Part shown: positions 1 to 11,159 of the stretch, piece by piece
Layout of the letters: every line of letters starts with the position of its first letter
Position numbering within the stretch: the stretch's first letter is position 1
NCBI GenBank assembly: GCA_948567375.1
Contig: OX419762.1
Span: 30,396,608-30,460,607, forward strand
Length of the DNA: 64,000 nucleotides
Direction of reading: 5' to 3'
From: Lunularia cruciata
Lineage: Eukaryota; Streptophyta; Marchantiopsida; Lunulariales; Lunulariaceae
The notes under the pieces: model-generated
What the model was told of the DNA's origin: nothing
Databases searched by the model: none
What the model saw: only the letters and a program-made list of their open reading frames with translations
Position numbers and translations under genes: made by a program

Positions 1-1318
1 TCCCAAGAGAAGTTGCCTACTTGGCATACACATTCTCAACATTTGGAAGGTACCAAGAAGCTTCCTAGATGCTTCTAGAAAATTCTTATAATTACTGGTT
101 AATTTGGCCTATTTGCTACTTTGATGCTTACTTTATTAGTCTTGATTAATTTGTGTAAATCTCATATTGTTATAGAATGCCCAGCTTTAGCTTAGCTTAG
201 GTATTTATAGGCAACCTAGGTACAAGACTCCTAAGGAGCTCCCAAGGAATGTTCTTACTGGGAGCCGCGTTACTTGGAGTGCAAGGTAATCTAATTCTCA
301 ACTTGGTGAACAAGTTACTCTGCTTTTGGAACGTTCCCAAAAGTTTATTAGGTGCTTCTAGAATATTCCATCCACATGGTTCCTAAATGCTTCTAGAATA
401 TTCTTTGGCTCATTTTAACCACTTTTTGCTATATTTTGCTTTGGCTACTAACTCATTAGCTTCTACTTAGTCATTTTCTAACTCCATATTAATATAAAAA
501 TACCCACTTGGGAAAAAAATTGCAAAGGAAACTTCTTCCACTCCNNNNNNNNNNNNNNNNNNNNNNNNNNNNNNNNNNNNNNNNNNNNNNNNNNNNNNNN
601 NNNNNNNNNNNNNNNNNNNNNNNNNNNNNNNNNNNNNNNNNNNNNNNNNNNNNNNNNNNNNNNNNNNNNNNNNNNNNNNNNNNNNNNNNNNNNNNNNNNN
701 NNNNNNNNNNNNNNNNNNNNNNNNNNNNNNNNNNNNNNNNNNNNAGTCTATTTGGACTGGCTGACTCCCAGGCCAAAGGTGTTATTTGACCGAGTGTATT
801 TTCATGCCAAAGAATGATTGCACCAAAGGTCTTTCAGGCCAAAGTGTTTCTAGTCCAAAGATGTGTGTGCTAGAGGTTTGCAGCAGCAAATGCCTTTGTT
901 CTCATACTTCTTTGGTGCAGACCCTTCTTTGTATCCAACCACTTTTGGCTTGTTCCTTTTGTACTTTCCCTTCTTCATCCTTTCTATGTTTGTGCGATTT
1001 CTCTCTATGCCGAAGGTAAATGGTAACAAGACCATCTTCCTATCTTGGCAAACCCTTTAACCCAAATAGTATCTCTAAGAAAACAATGCAAAATAAAAGG
1101 AAATTCTCAATTTTTACTTTGTAGAAATGTGGTGTGCTATAAATAATGCAAAACTCCAGGAGGCATATTTTGTACCGTGGAATGGTGAAGAATATTTAAT
1201 ATCTCTTCAGAAACAAAAGATATGGCCAAGAATGCGTAATCAACTAAAATTACTAATAGAGTATATCATCGACTGAAGTATAACATTTTATTTCAATTTA
1301 CATTTTAGAAATATATAA

Positions 1319-1320
<2 letters not shown>
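1..1320. other. Non-coding stretch, no gene recognised
   Basis: No open frame here looks like a gene. The first 480 bases repeat the word TGCTTCTAGAA several times, sometimes followed by TATTC, and look like degenerate repeat DNA, possibly an old LTR. From about 745 to 1060 there are only short frames with no recognisable motif. Confidence 0.5.
545..744. other. Assembly gap (200 N)
   Basis: A run of exactly 200 unknown bases, which is the usual placeholder for a scaffold gap of unknown size. Frames that cross it are meaningless, and the two sides may not be truly adjacent. Confidence 0.99.

Positions 1321-1324
<4 letters not shown>

Positions 1325-1378
<54 letters not shown>
1325..1378. repeat. 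(AT)n microsatellite
   Basis: About 27 uninterrupted AT dinucleotides. Confidence 0.97.
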
Positions 1379-1389
<11 letters not shown>

Positions 1390-1399
1390 CAATAAACAG

Positions 1400-4090
1400 T
1401 GTAAAATTTTCAACCATCTACATATTACATGATTTACAATGTTTAACCATCATTGATAGAAGTTGCTCAAAGACTATGCCGGCTTTGAACGCCTCTTTAA
1501 TTTCCTTGAATTGAACTTAATGCAATCAACAGTACAAATAGTAACCGACGTTCGACAACACAAACATTAAATTGACATCAACATCGACAAGGATGACATA
1601 AAAATCATCTTCATATGTATTGCATACACCATATAACCAAGAGAAATGATAGGATCCGTGACTTTAGGTCCCACATTCACTTAATTTCCATACATGAAAT
1701 GATTGAAACAGCATCGCAATTTCTGGCTGATTGATTATTTCACCGCTTGAAGTTTCCAAGCTCTAACCACAACACAACTGGGTGTCATGTTGACTTATCA
1801 TATGAAAATATAACGAGTTAAATGGACTTTCTTCCGAACCTATGAAAAAGTTTACGTGTCTCGAGTTCTATCTTGACCATCTTTCACCATGCAATGCTTT
1901 CTCTGAAAAGAGAAATTCATTTTACCCATACGCTGTCAGCACAACATACTAGACTGATTCAGAACCATCTTCGTACCCTGTTCTTGTTGTCGCACATAGC
2001 ACCACAAAAGCTCTCTTTTTCGAGGAGGTCATCATCACACATGCTTCTTGTACTTCAGTGACAAAAAGGCGACGATATTTCTTAGACCCATTTCGAGTGT
2101 TCTTCACGATACAAATACCTTAGATTTCAGGATCTTACAAAGTTAAGAACATAGTCTTGGTGTGTGCGTGTGTGTGTTGTTGCTTTATGTAACTGTTTCC
2201 GGTTGTACTATCGAAGCTGTAGTCAATGACGTGTTGCCCACTGTAGGAAGCTGCTTTGAGAAATGAGATGGATGATTTCCCATTGCGTCATGCGCAACTG
2301 ATTTACAACGTTGTGCTTCTTATAGTGCATTTTTCTGTTCTAACGGGGAAGATATCGAAGAATCTCTTCAGAACCATGAAACAGACAAAAATACCGACAT
2401 TGGAGGCTTTTCACACAACCTTGATGAGAGGGCCTAAAGCAGAGTGCCAGATAACGTTTCTCAATCCATCAATGTCTCGTTATACTGAACACGAGTAACG
2501 ACAACAGAATTTCAGGCTCAGTCGGGCTAGGTTGATTTAAGTAATCTGTAGTTTATACCCAGCTAGCCTCAAAAGGTTAGCTAGCTAAGTGCACACATAT
2601 GTTCAATGCAGTATCGTACAGGAGGGGACAAGACAAGAGTGCTAATCAGGTAGTTGCCACCAATGCAGAGTTCACTCGTAACTGAAGCACGTATCCGGAT
2701 AAACTGTACCCAAGGGCTTCAGATGAAATAGAAAAGACGTGGAAAATGATGGGGGGCCTTCTCCGATGCTTGCACACTTCCAGAAATTCCAATAGAAACG
2801 GTATACCCTGCAGCAACTGTTCAATTGTTATCTATAAGGCTCATACATCAAAGGGACATCGAGTGTGAGAGGCATGGTAGTGGGGACTTGGACTTGGAGC
2901 TTGAACGAAACAGCTTAAAGTCTGTTCACCTTTACTTGTAGCCACCATTTATTGGTGTAATTTTCCGAACAAGAATCATCAATTTTGGTCGATACCTTCG
3001 TCTTCACCCCAAGGGCTTTCGAAGTTGACAAAAATATTCTGATCTCTTTGCAAGGATGTGTCAAAGAATACCACCGCAGAACTCCGGTGCCTTTGGCGAG
3101 GAATGAATGTCAAAGACTCAAAGAATGTTGTTGACTGGTGGTAAGCTGGAAAGCTTCGATGACCAGTCAGTCATCCTTCGCAGGTCAGGCTCACAACAGT
3201 TTCTTCTTTACGAGTACGTTAAGTGTGTGCCATGAAGACAAGATATTGCCACTTGCAAAGTGGGGACATGTGAGTCCAACGTAACTAAAGCTGACTGACT
3301 GCTGTTGTGAAGAAAGTGTGAATCACTCATAAGCGGTTGACTTATTGTAGTGTAGACAGTCGACTCACTGTTATTGATAGCTTTTCCCAAAAAGCTGAAG
3401 ATGTACTTGGATGTTTGTACCTAAAGGGAAATGTAAAATTTTACTGTTTTGACATCTACCAGGACAGATCAACTCTTCCTCCCTTGAATTTTTATATTCC
3501 CATGAATTACATGATGCTATGGAGCGCAAGTACACCTGGAACAGATTAATGTGGAGCTCGTGAAAATCCAATTGTATATGGGTTTTTGGGTGCCTTTCTT
3601 CTCGTGACTGGAAGAAGCAGAGTAGCCAGATATAAAAGCATCCCGACAAGCACTCCAACAGATTATATTCAAATTATATTCAGATCTCCAATGTCTCTGC
3701 TTCAATCTGCCACAACGTTTCTGTAAGATCATGATCAGTGGGACATTTTTAATGCTTTTTGTTAAGGCTTATGGGATATCGGTACCTACGTCCGGTTCTA
3801 TAAACGACTTTGTATGATTTTTATATATTCTACACAGCATAGCTTCCTACACAAAGTTGAAGGCTACTGTGTGATCGGGAAAAATGACGGACTTCATTGC
3901 CTTTAAGGGTCACCATCTCCAACTCAACGGGATATGGCAGAAAGGAGGAGTGCATCTGAAGATTTGGAAACTGCGGTGATATATTTTCTGTCCGGTGTTA
4001 GTAGAGTCACAACTTTCTAACGGAAGACGTTGTGTTTTGTCAACCTTCCACATCGTCAATTATGAGCATCTCCGGTGTACATCTTCACAT
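1400..4090. other. CpG-bearing unique-looking stretch, no gene recognised
   Basis: This stretch contains CG dinucleotides at a visibly higher density than the AT-rich DNA on its right, resembling the genic island at 29-53 kb. The longest frames (2256-2498 plus, 3371-3658 minus) show no known motif and no convincing splice chain. It may hold a promoter, a UTR or small exons that I could not assemble. Confidence 0.4.
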
Positions 4091-4114
4091 GCGTATGTGC
4101 ATTTTCTCTTGAGA

Positions 4115-4182
<68 letters not shown>
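4115..4182. repeat. (TA)n-(TG)n microsatellite
   Basis: A long TA dinucleotide run passes directly into a short TG run. Two overlapping frames read through it as (YI)n, which is an artefact of the repeat. Confidence 0.95.
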
Positions 4183-4189
4183 TTATTCT

Positions 4190-7117
4190 CACAAGAAACA
4201 CGATCTCAATTTGAATGTATTTTCAGTAATCAAATATATGAAAGTATTACCGTTGAAAGTACATTTCAGTTTCCCTCCGAAACCAATTCATCACTTGTCT
4301 TTGGTTGGTGGACAATTGTGAATCTTGTTCCAGTGGCTTGTGGCTTTTATATGATTAAGCTTTATTTCTTAGAAGTTGTGTTCTTACAAGCTATTTCTTA
4401 GAAGTTCTTTTCCTTATTCTATTATTGACATGGTTCCTTCGGGAAGTTTTTACATATGGACTATTTCATATATTCTTTATTTGACCAACATGCTTCAAAT
4501 AATATTTCTTTTTTCCTATTTTATCCATATCATTTTGATTATTACCATGAATTCTTATGAATTATCAAACTTAATTCTTAGAATCTTTTAAATACTAAGA
4601 CTTACATGACAAGGAGACTTCTAGAGCACTTCTTTTGCCATCGTGATCTAAGAATTAGTTTTCCATTACAGTGCAATTGGTTCTGCAAGTATGACAAGAA
4701 TACCTACAAGTAAGGGAACTTCTTTTTGCCATAGCAAAATACATAATACTCTTTTTAATCATTATGTTGCAAACAATGGCTTCACCATGACATGAAACCC
4801 ATAAAGAGTACTTATTTTATGTAGCTCACATTTGAGCACTTCTGTCCACTATTTGATTGTTCCAAATTAGTAAATACTTCATTTTGGCGTTTGACTTTGA
4901 CCACTTGAGAGTGCATCTTCCCGGATGAACTTGAGGTTCAAAGTGTCAAAGTTTAGGCTTAGGCTGATTCTGATTCTTGATCATTCAGGCTTACCTTTGA
5001 TCATCTTCTCTTTTCTACTTCAGTTGGGGTGCTAATGAGTCAATGTAGAAAAATATTGGCCTATGTATTTTGTAAGCAATTTGTGCCCAGCGATATATCT
5101 CATTTAAAAAGCGATCTCCTATTTTTGGAATCCACTTTTGGTATATCCTTTGACATCCAGCGATTAGAGGAGTGTTTTACGTGTATATCTATTCAAAATT
5201 TTTACTTGGCAGATGCTTGATAAAAGAACATGATTTCCTTCTTCTTTTTTGGCATGTTAAAAATTTAATGCATGAAAAAAGTATGATTCACTAAAAATTA
5301 GTTTGGAAATTCCAAATGAATCACAAAGGAAAGATAGTGAATAGATAATACATTACAATCCATTTCATAACTTCTTCTTCAAAAAGGATTGCTTATAATA
5401 TCATGAATGATCCTTAAATTATAATTATTTGACTCTATATGTAATCATTAAGGGACCATACTAAATGACAAGTGCATAATGATTTGATAAAAATCCCATT
5501 GAATTAAGATTGTGTGGTTGAAGTTTCATGTCCGTTAGTTGTTTATATTGTTCAACAAGTGATAGTAAGATGTTGCCAGAAATCATTTTTAGACGTGTTG
5601 GAATGTTTGTTTAGTGCAGATGTCCATGTTAATCAATTCAAATAAAAGTGCCTAGTATTAGAACTTTGATCCCTTATGCTAGTGAAACATCTTCCACAAC
5701 TTTGAACTAAGCACCTCTCTTTGATACACTAACTAGTATGATCAATAAAATATTTAAAATAAAGACCACAGTAACATCATCAACAAGATAGAGAATAATT
5801 ATATATAATACCCATGCTTTCCGACCCTTATGGAAATTTGGCATATTTGGTTATTTTCACCATCAAGTCAACATTCACATCATATTTGGTCTAGATGTAA
5901 TAATCTATTAAATGCATTAACAGTTTCTAACATGCAGCTGTATGCCAATAGTTTTATTTTACTGTAGCATCTGGTAAATGAAGATGTATTGAAAGTTAAT
6001 TAATTGTACTCAGCAAGTAGTTAAATGGTATTTTAGCTTTGTTGTACTATTTAGATGCAACTCTAGATAAGAATGTTTTATAGTGTTGAAGGCATTCTCT
6101 TATTAGGAGCTTATAAGCAATTTATAGTATAATTTTATCTAGTTCTTTTATTGTGCCACATTATAATATCATTTATGTATGGTTTTACATTTTCTAGTTT
6201 TCTCTCCTGTTCTCAATAGGTTTAGAGCAGACAGTCTTAAGAATCTTTAGCAAAACCTTAGAACTAAGGACATCTGAGTATGTTACAACGATCTTATGCA
6301 AATAAAAACGTCTTACTTATTTCTCATTGAGCTAGGGCCATACTATATGCAAGGACACTACTGAACATTGCTCCAAAAGAAATGAATCTTTACCATTCAA
6401 TATCAGATGATTTAAAAGCAAACTAGAGATAAAATTTCCTTAAGGTAAGGAAGAATATTCCTTGTCTTGATTTTTGTTGAAGGATAGCCTTGTTCTTGAA
6501 ATATTAATGATACAAGAGGACAATCTCTTTCATATCTATGTAATATTGAGCCAAGTTAGATGAAAGACAAATTTTAAGACAACAATGATCCTTAATGATT
6601 ACTTTTTTCTTTGATTTGTATCAAGCAAGCTAAAATAAAATAGAGACAAAGTGAAGATTTATGATCCGTGAGGCAAGAGAGGTGCTTCCTTTGATTTGGA
6701 GCAAGATAGAATTGTCCTCGTAATATCAAGTAAAGGATACTCAGTTTGCTATACGAGTTTAGATAGTATTTGAAAAGTATTAGAGACCATTAATATTGTA
6801 GGGAAAGTGAAGACGTTTTCCCTTAGTTCCATGTATATCACTAGTTTTGAAGGTTTAAGTTTTTCATTGAATACCATTGTTAGTATAATTTATAGTTTTT
6901 CTTGATAATCTCATCTATTCCTTATGTTATCACGGTTGATGTTTTCTTGGTTTGTTTCTTTTCTTTCCATTAAGTACACTCTTGCCAAGCTAGATATTGA
7001 TTATTTTAGGGAAAGGAGGAGGTTTTCTTTCACAAGGTTTGGTTTCCTTCATTCTTGGATTACTATTTTTAGTAGGCTTTATAATTTTCTAAAGAGATCC
7101 ATACATCCTTACCTTAC
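4190..7117. other. AT-rich intergenic DNA
   Basis: Nearly CpG-free, AT-rich sequence without a recognisable gene. Open frames are short and without motifs. It forms the left flank of retrotransposon copy 1. Confidence 0.6.
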
Positions 7118-7127
7118 TAGGTTTGTT

Positions 7128-7228
7128 GTGCGTATATACATTGCTACACAACATACATCATTGTCAACATCATACACTATAGAAGCACAACTCACACATA
7201 AGTCATACATAGACTCTAAAGTGCCACA
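7128..7228 (-). repeat. Detached LTR end segment outside the left LTR
   Basis: These 101 bases match the right part (7686-7803) of the adjacent full LTR, with small indels, and end in the same CCACA. The matching segment is exactly what is missing from the right LTR, which stops at 16,762. The segment abuts the next LTR with only a one- or two-base change at the joint. It reads as the displaced end of the other LTR. Confidence 0.8.
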
Positions 7229-7803
7229 ATAATCAGATTGTTTACCACTCTCAACTCAACTCAACTCAAATCAATACTTGATCTGTCACTCTATAAACTG
7301 CCAACAACTGGGCACTGATTATAGTCAAACCACACCCACTCAAGCATAGAGAATCCAGGTGACACTCGTCAGCCTCTGTCCACCATAGCCAGGAACTCGA
7401 AGGCTCAACATTAGAGAAGTGAGCTCTCTAGAGCTCACTTCAAAACTATACTCCCTGGACTTGAGCTAGCTCTAAAACCCTAACAGTCGCGCTGATGGCA
7501 CACTCAACAATGCGAACAATGCAAAGTGACAGTGGGCCCTACCGTGAAGTCAGTACCCTGAACTTGAAATCTGACTGTCGGAAAGTAGTCTCTGAGATAT
7601 TGCTGAAATAACTCTAACTACTATCATTAGAACTCTAGTGTCCGAGCAATCTAGATGCGACACTATAAATGGCATGATAGCTATAGTGCGTATATATATC
7701 GCTACACAATATACATCACTACACAACATATATCGCTGTCAACATCATACACTATAGAAGCACAACTCACATATGAGTCATACATAGACTCTAAAGTGCC
7801 ACA
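7229..7803 (-). repeat. Complete LTR of copy 1 (3' LTR of the element)
   Basis: About 575 bp. Bases 7229-7680 match 16,315-16,762 and bases 7686-7803 match the detached segment at 7128-7228. On the minus strand the LTR begins TGTGGCAC and ends CTGATTA, close to the TG...CA rule. A purine-rich tract lies immediately upstream (minus strand), as expected for a polypurine tract. Confidence 0.88.
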
Positions 7804-7820
7804 ATTGCCTCCCTAGCTGG
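7804..7820 (-). other. Polypurine tract
   Basis: On the minus strand the bases before the 3' LTR read CTAGGGAGGCAAT. Copy 2 has CTAGGGAGGTGAT at the same place next to its LTR (57,279 onward). The conserved purine run next to the LTR start fits the plus-strand primer site of LTR retrotransposons. Confidence 0.65.
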
Positions 7821-7972
7821 CGGTTAGGTCCCTCTAACTCTAGATAGCCATCTACTCTAAGTATATGGTATACCCTATAATGGGCAAAGATCAAGAGACC
7901 GGGTGCTATGGAGCCCTATCGTTAGTTGCTTGTCTGCAATCTATACCATATAAAGAATGAACTAGCTATAGG

Positions 7973-8113
7973 TCAAGTACATCTAGGACATAACCACTGT
8001 CCCTGAGGAACCACCGTGAGGGGAGGAGTGATACATGCCATATGCTATCCTCTTGAACATCTATCACACACTGACATAGTAGCAGCTCCACCAGAAGAGC
8101 CACATAACATACA
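7973..8113 (-). pseudogene. PHD finger at the C terminus of the Pol polyprotein
   Basis: Read on the minus strand, the last part of Pol contains CMLC, then 11 residues, CDRC, four residues, HMAC, then 14 residues and CPRC, followed by one residue and a TGA stop. This is the complete C4-H-C3 zinc ligand pattern of a PHD finger, with the usual Trp two residues before the last Cys pair. The only damage is the Trp before the His, where TGG has become TAG. PHD fingers read histone tail states such as H3K4. Here it occupies the place where chromoviruses carry a chromodomain, so a role in chromatin targeting of integration is a reasonable inference. Copy 2 has the same domain with intact RGWHMAC but other changes. 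Confidence 0.85.
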
Positions 8114-9230
8114 CCTCAAGCCTGCACGTACAAGTGCCAAGCTTGGGTCCATAGTACCATCAATGTTTGGGAGGTAGCATGGCACACAATTGTGCACATG
8201 ATCCTTCCAAACAACACCATCACATCCTTCTAACACAAGGACTCTAGATGGCAAAACCTCACGCACTCTCAAGATAATGTGGCCTGTCAAAACATCAAGT
8301 GTCATCGGTGCTATCTGCTATAGATATACATAGTTTCCTAGATGAAATCGATGGATCAAGGGTCTATAAGCTCCTCCTCAAATGGTAGCATAGCGTAAAG
8401 TATCTCTATGCTGAGCAATCGCCAAGTTCTCAAAGGCCATCGGCATCACTCTCCAAAACATCTTTACCTGCTGAGAACATGCGCTCATCCATACATTGGG
8501 GTCATCAGGTCCAAAACTACAGTAGCATCTCAACAAATGGCGGTAGGTAAATCTGGATCTTGTCCATAGAGTAGAAAGTACAGAGGGAAGGATGCTAAGG
8601 AGGCTTGCCGGCTGAACTGATAGCCCATTGCCAACCAAGGTAACTGGAGTCTCAATCTCCCAAGTGGCCTCTCTTCAAACCATACTTTTGCAGTCCTCTC
8701 TTCACCGTTTGAACCACTCTCTTTGCTAAGCCATCTGCCTTAGGGTGATCTCGAGAGGTAGTATGGCGATCAATCAAAGCTTTGTCACAAAAGACCTAAA
8801 ACTCCTCCAAGAACTTTATACCCTGATCAGTCATGACCTCAGCTGGTGCACCAAAATGACTAAGAACTTGATCCAAGAACGAGTAAGTTGTCCCTTCACT
8901 AGACTTGTCAAGAAGTGCCACCAACTCAATCCACTTGGAGAAGTGCTCCACCATCACCAAAACATACCAATGATGTCTCACAGTCAGCAGTAAAGGTCAA
9001 GTGGAGTCCAAACTCCAACGGTAACCCAATCCCATGATAGGTGATGGGTGTAACTATGGCGTAGGAGCATTGAATGATGCTCTAACTTGCTCACAAACCA
9101 CACATCTGGCAACCCTAAACTACTGTACCTTGGTCTACATACCGCACCACCAATAATGACTCTAGAGTAAGCTATATGTACGCTTTACTCCAAAATGTCC
9201 TAGCTCCTCATGAGCATGACGGACCAACTG
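8045..9230 (-). pseudogene. Integrase (HHCC, catalytic core, C-terminal domain), degenerate
   Basis: On the minus strand the HHCC zinc-binding part is seen as HAHEELGH (9183-9228) and CVVC (about 9085-9110). The catalytic core follows with LDSTWP near the first Asp, VMVEHFSKWIELV, and VMTDQG for the second Asp. The third catalytic position lies in ADGLAKRVV, where the family pattern is ER: the Glu is replaced by Lys (codon at 8721-8723), and copy 2 has the same Lys. A C-terminal domain with LRVREVLPS and an HNCVPC-like motif leads directly into the PHD finger. Several in-frame stops break the frame. It would have joined element cDNA to host DNA. Confidence 0.88.
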
Positions 9231-9264
9231 TGGTCTCTATGCTGGAAGTGGTACTACTCGCACT

Positions 9265-9546
9265 CTACCATCCTCCATACATGCAAAAGTGTCTGCCCTC
9301 CAATCTTAACCATCTGGCTCGCTGAAGAACACGGTCTCTCTCCTTGGCCCCAACTGTGCCACCCACAACACCAATGCAAAGATAGTACATTACTAAGACA
9401 TCATCATGAATGTCTTGCTGAATTGTACCAATATCTTCACTCTTTGGATCTGTGACCTCAATAACTTCTCTTGTATGTGTTGAGAGAGATACCACCAAAG
9501 CCTTTGCAAATATACATAGAAAGGCTGATGCATGCCAACCTGGCAC
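9265..9546 (-). pseudogene. Linker before integrase HHCC domain
   Basis: An open stretch of 93 codons on the minus strand ending near GRHFCMYGGW, lying just upstream of the HHCC motif. This is where the RNase H-integrase linker sits in Ty3/gypsy Pol. No catalytic motif is visible. Confidence 0.5.
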
Positions 9547-9610
9547 TATCTCCTCATCTATCTCACCATGCCAACGTGCTCCGGTCTGATCCTACTGGCT
9601 GGGATCTACC

Positions 9611-9819
9611 ATTATTGGTGGCGTGGTATGCAGACCAAGGTATAATAGTTTAGGGTTGCTAGATGTGTGGTTTGTGAGCGAGTTAGAGCATCATCCAATG
9701 CTCCTACGCCACAGTTGACAAAGCTGACCAAGCTTACACAAGAGTGGTGTTGGGTTTCTACTCAACCCATCTGCATCACGGTTCACCACTCTAGGTCCCA
9801 GCTTGGTCAGCTTTGTCAA
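9611..9819. repeat. Inverted internal rearrangement of copy 1
   Basis: Bases 9611-9716 are an inverted copy of 9052-9157, the integrase HHCC region, at high identity. Bases 9715-9734 are a perfect 20-base inverted copy of 9800-9819. Between them lies the normal RNase H end motif, read on the minus strand as NRDADGLSRNPT. Most of RNase H between the RT connection and this motif is absent. This looks like template switching during reverse transcription or a complex repair event. Confidence 0.85.
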
Positions 9820-10572
9820 GGCCTTGGCAATGGCACTAAATCCTCTAATATAGCAGCAATAGAAGTTTTCCAACCCAAGGAATGCTTGCACTTTGCTCAC
9901 ATCCGTAGGCCAAGGAATACGTGCAATAGCCTCCACCTTGGTCTGTTGAACACCAAGTCATCCAGGGTAGATAGTGTGACCCAAATACTCAACCTACTCA
10001 TAGAAGAACCTACACGTCCCAGGATGTAATTTGAGTCCATGAGATCTCAACCTCTCAAACACCTCCAACAACTGTCTCTCATGCTCCTCCACAGTAGTGC
10101 TATAGACCAAAATGTCATCAATATAACACCGAGCAAAATCCAATCCAACTAGGATCCTATCCATGACCCTCTGGAACTCAGCAAGAGCATTCTTTAACCC
10201 AAATAGTAAGAAACTCCACTGATATAACACATCCTTGCCATGAGGATCAATAGCCCAAAATGTTGTCTTGGACTTATCCTCCTCCCTGATTGGCAACTGA
10301 TGATATCCCGCTCAAAGATCCAAAGTACTAAAGATCTTTACATGCCCAATTGCATCAAAAATCCCCTCCGATGTAGGCATGGCATACCGATCAGCCCTGG
10401 TCTGTCGGTTGATAGGACGGTAATCTCCACACATCCGCCTATCTGTGTAGTTGCCATGCATATCCTTCTTGGCTAGCATCACTGTCGCTGATGCATACTC
10501 TGCATGTGAAATCTCTACCAAACCAGCCTCAAAAAGATCACTACTCCGGCTCTGAATCAATATCCTCTCCAT
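9820..10572 (-). pseudogene. Reverse transcriptase
   Basis: On the minus strand the RT palm and fingers are clear: MCGDYRPIN, FSTLDL-stop-AGYHQ, WSFLLFGLKNA, then CYIDDILVY with both catalytic Asp residues intact (about 10,117-10,125), and HGLKLHPGTCRFFYE. After that come the YLGH and FLGLENFYCCYIRGFS connection motifs. Three in-frame stops interrupt it: a TGA where the family has Arg in LDLR, a TAG after FFYE where Gln is expected, and a TGA after IYPG. It would have copied element RNA to DNA in virus-like particles. The following RNase H is almost entirely gone. Confidence 0.95.
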
Positions 10573-11159
10573 ATCACTATATTGATAAGGACGTCAAAAA
10601 ATTGGTGTGTTGCTAGTCAGCTCAATCCGTATACCATGTCCCTTCAGAGCATCCAAATCCTTCATATTGAAGGCAAAAAAACTCGTGTGACTCCTCAAGA
10701 ACCTCCAAACCCTTAGTCTTTCCTCTCTAGTAAGCTTGGGTCCAAGATCTGGCTCCCAAGTATCCTCTTTAATTGTCGTAGGAGTGGAAGACGTACTGAC
10801 TAGCTGCTACACTGGGCCCATGGGAGCAATAGTGTCATGCTCCTGACCACTAGAGGTCCCAACCTCTATGTGAAAAACCCCCTCCACTTTGGCTGTAAGC
10901 TCCACACGTCCTCTAGCTGCATCCCAAGTGGACCAAGGATGTAATCCAAGTAGTCCACGTTCACCTGGATGGACTCCAAGTAGACCACTCTCTCTAGTAG
11001 CTATTGGATGTGTCCCAAGAATACCATGTCCACTTTGTCCATTGCCCCGAGCATGTGCCTGAATTGTCTCGATAGGCACAAGGCTCACAAGTGTCTGAGT
11101 GGTGATGCCTATCAAGCGCATCCTACGTTGCTCTGCCAAGCCAAGACTCACAATCCAGG
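10573..11159 (-). pseudogene. Pol linker between methyltransferase and RT
   Basis: Minus-strand sequence without stops over 10,807-11,244 in one frame, rich in Gly, His and Thr, with an LLGVHP/LLGLHP repeat, but not recognisable as a domain. It joins the methyltransferase C-terminal motif to the RT. Probably a spacer, perhaps with a polyprotein cleavage site. Confidence 0.4.

Noticed and set aside
489-789. Frames across the 200-N gap
   Set aside because: Most of each frame is unknown sequence.
4075-4401. Overlapping 108-codon frames with (YI)n
   Set aside because: Produced by the TA/TG microsatellite.
7973-8113. Chromodomain or zinc-ribbon at the integrase C terminus
   Set aside because: The ligand order and spacing fit the C4-H-C3 PHD pattern, and no chromodomain aromatic cage motif is visible.
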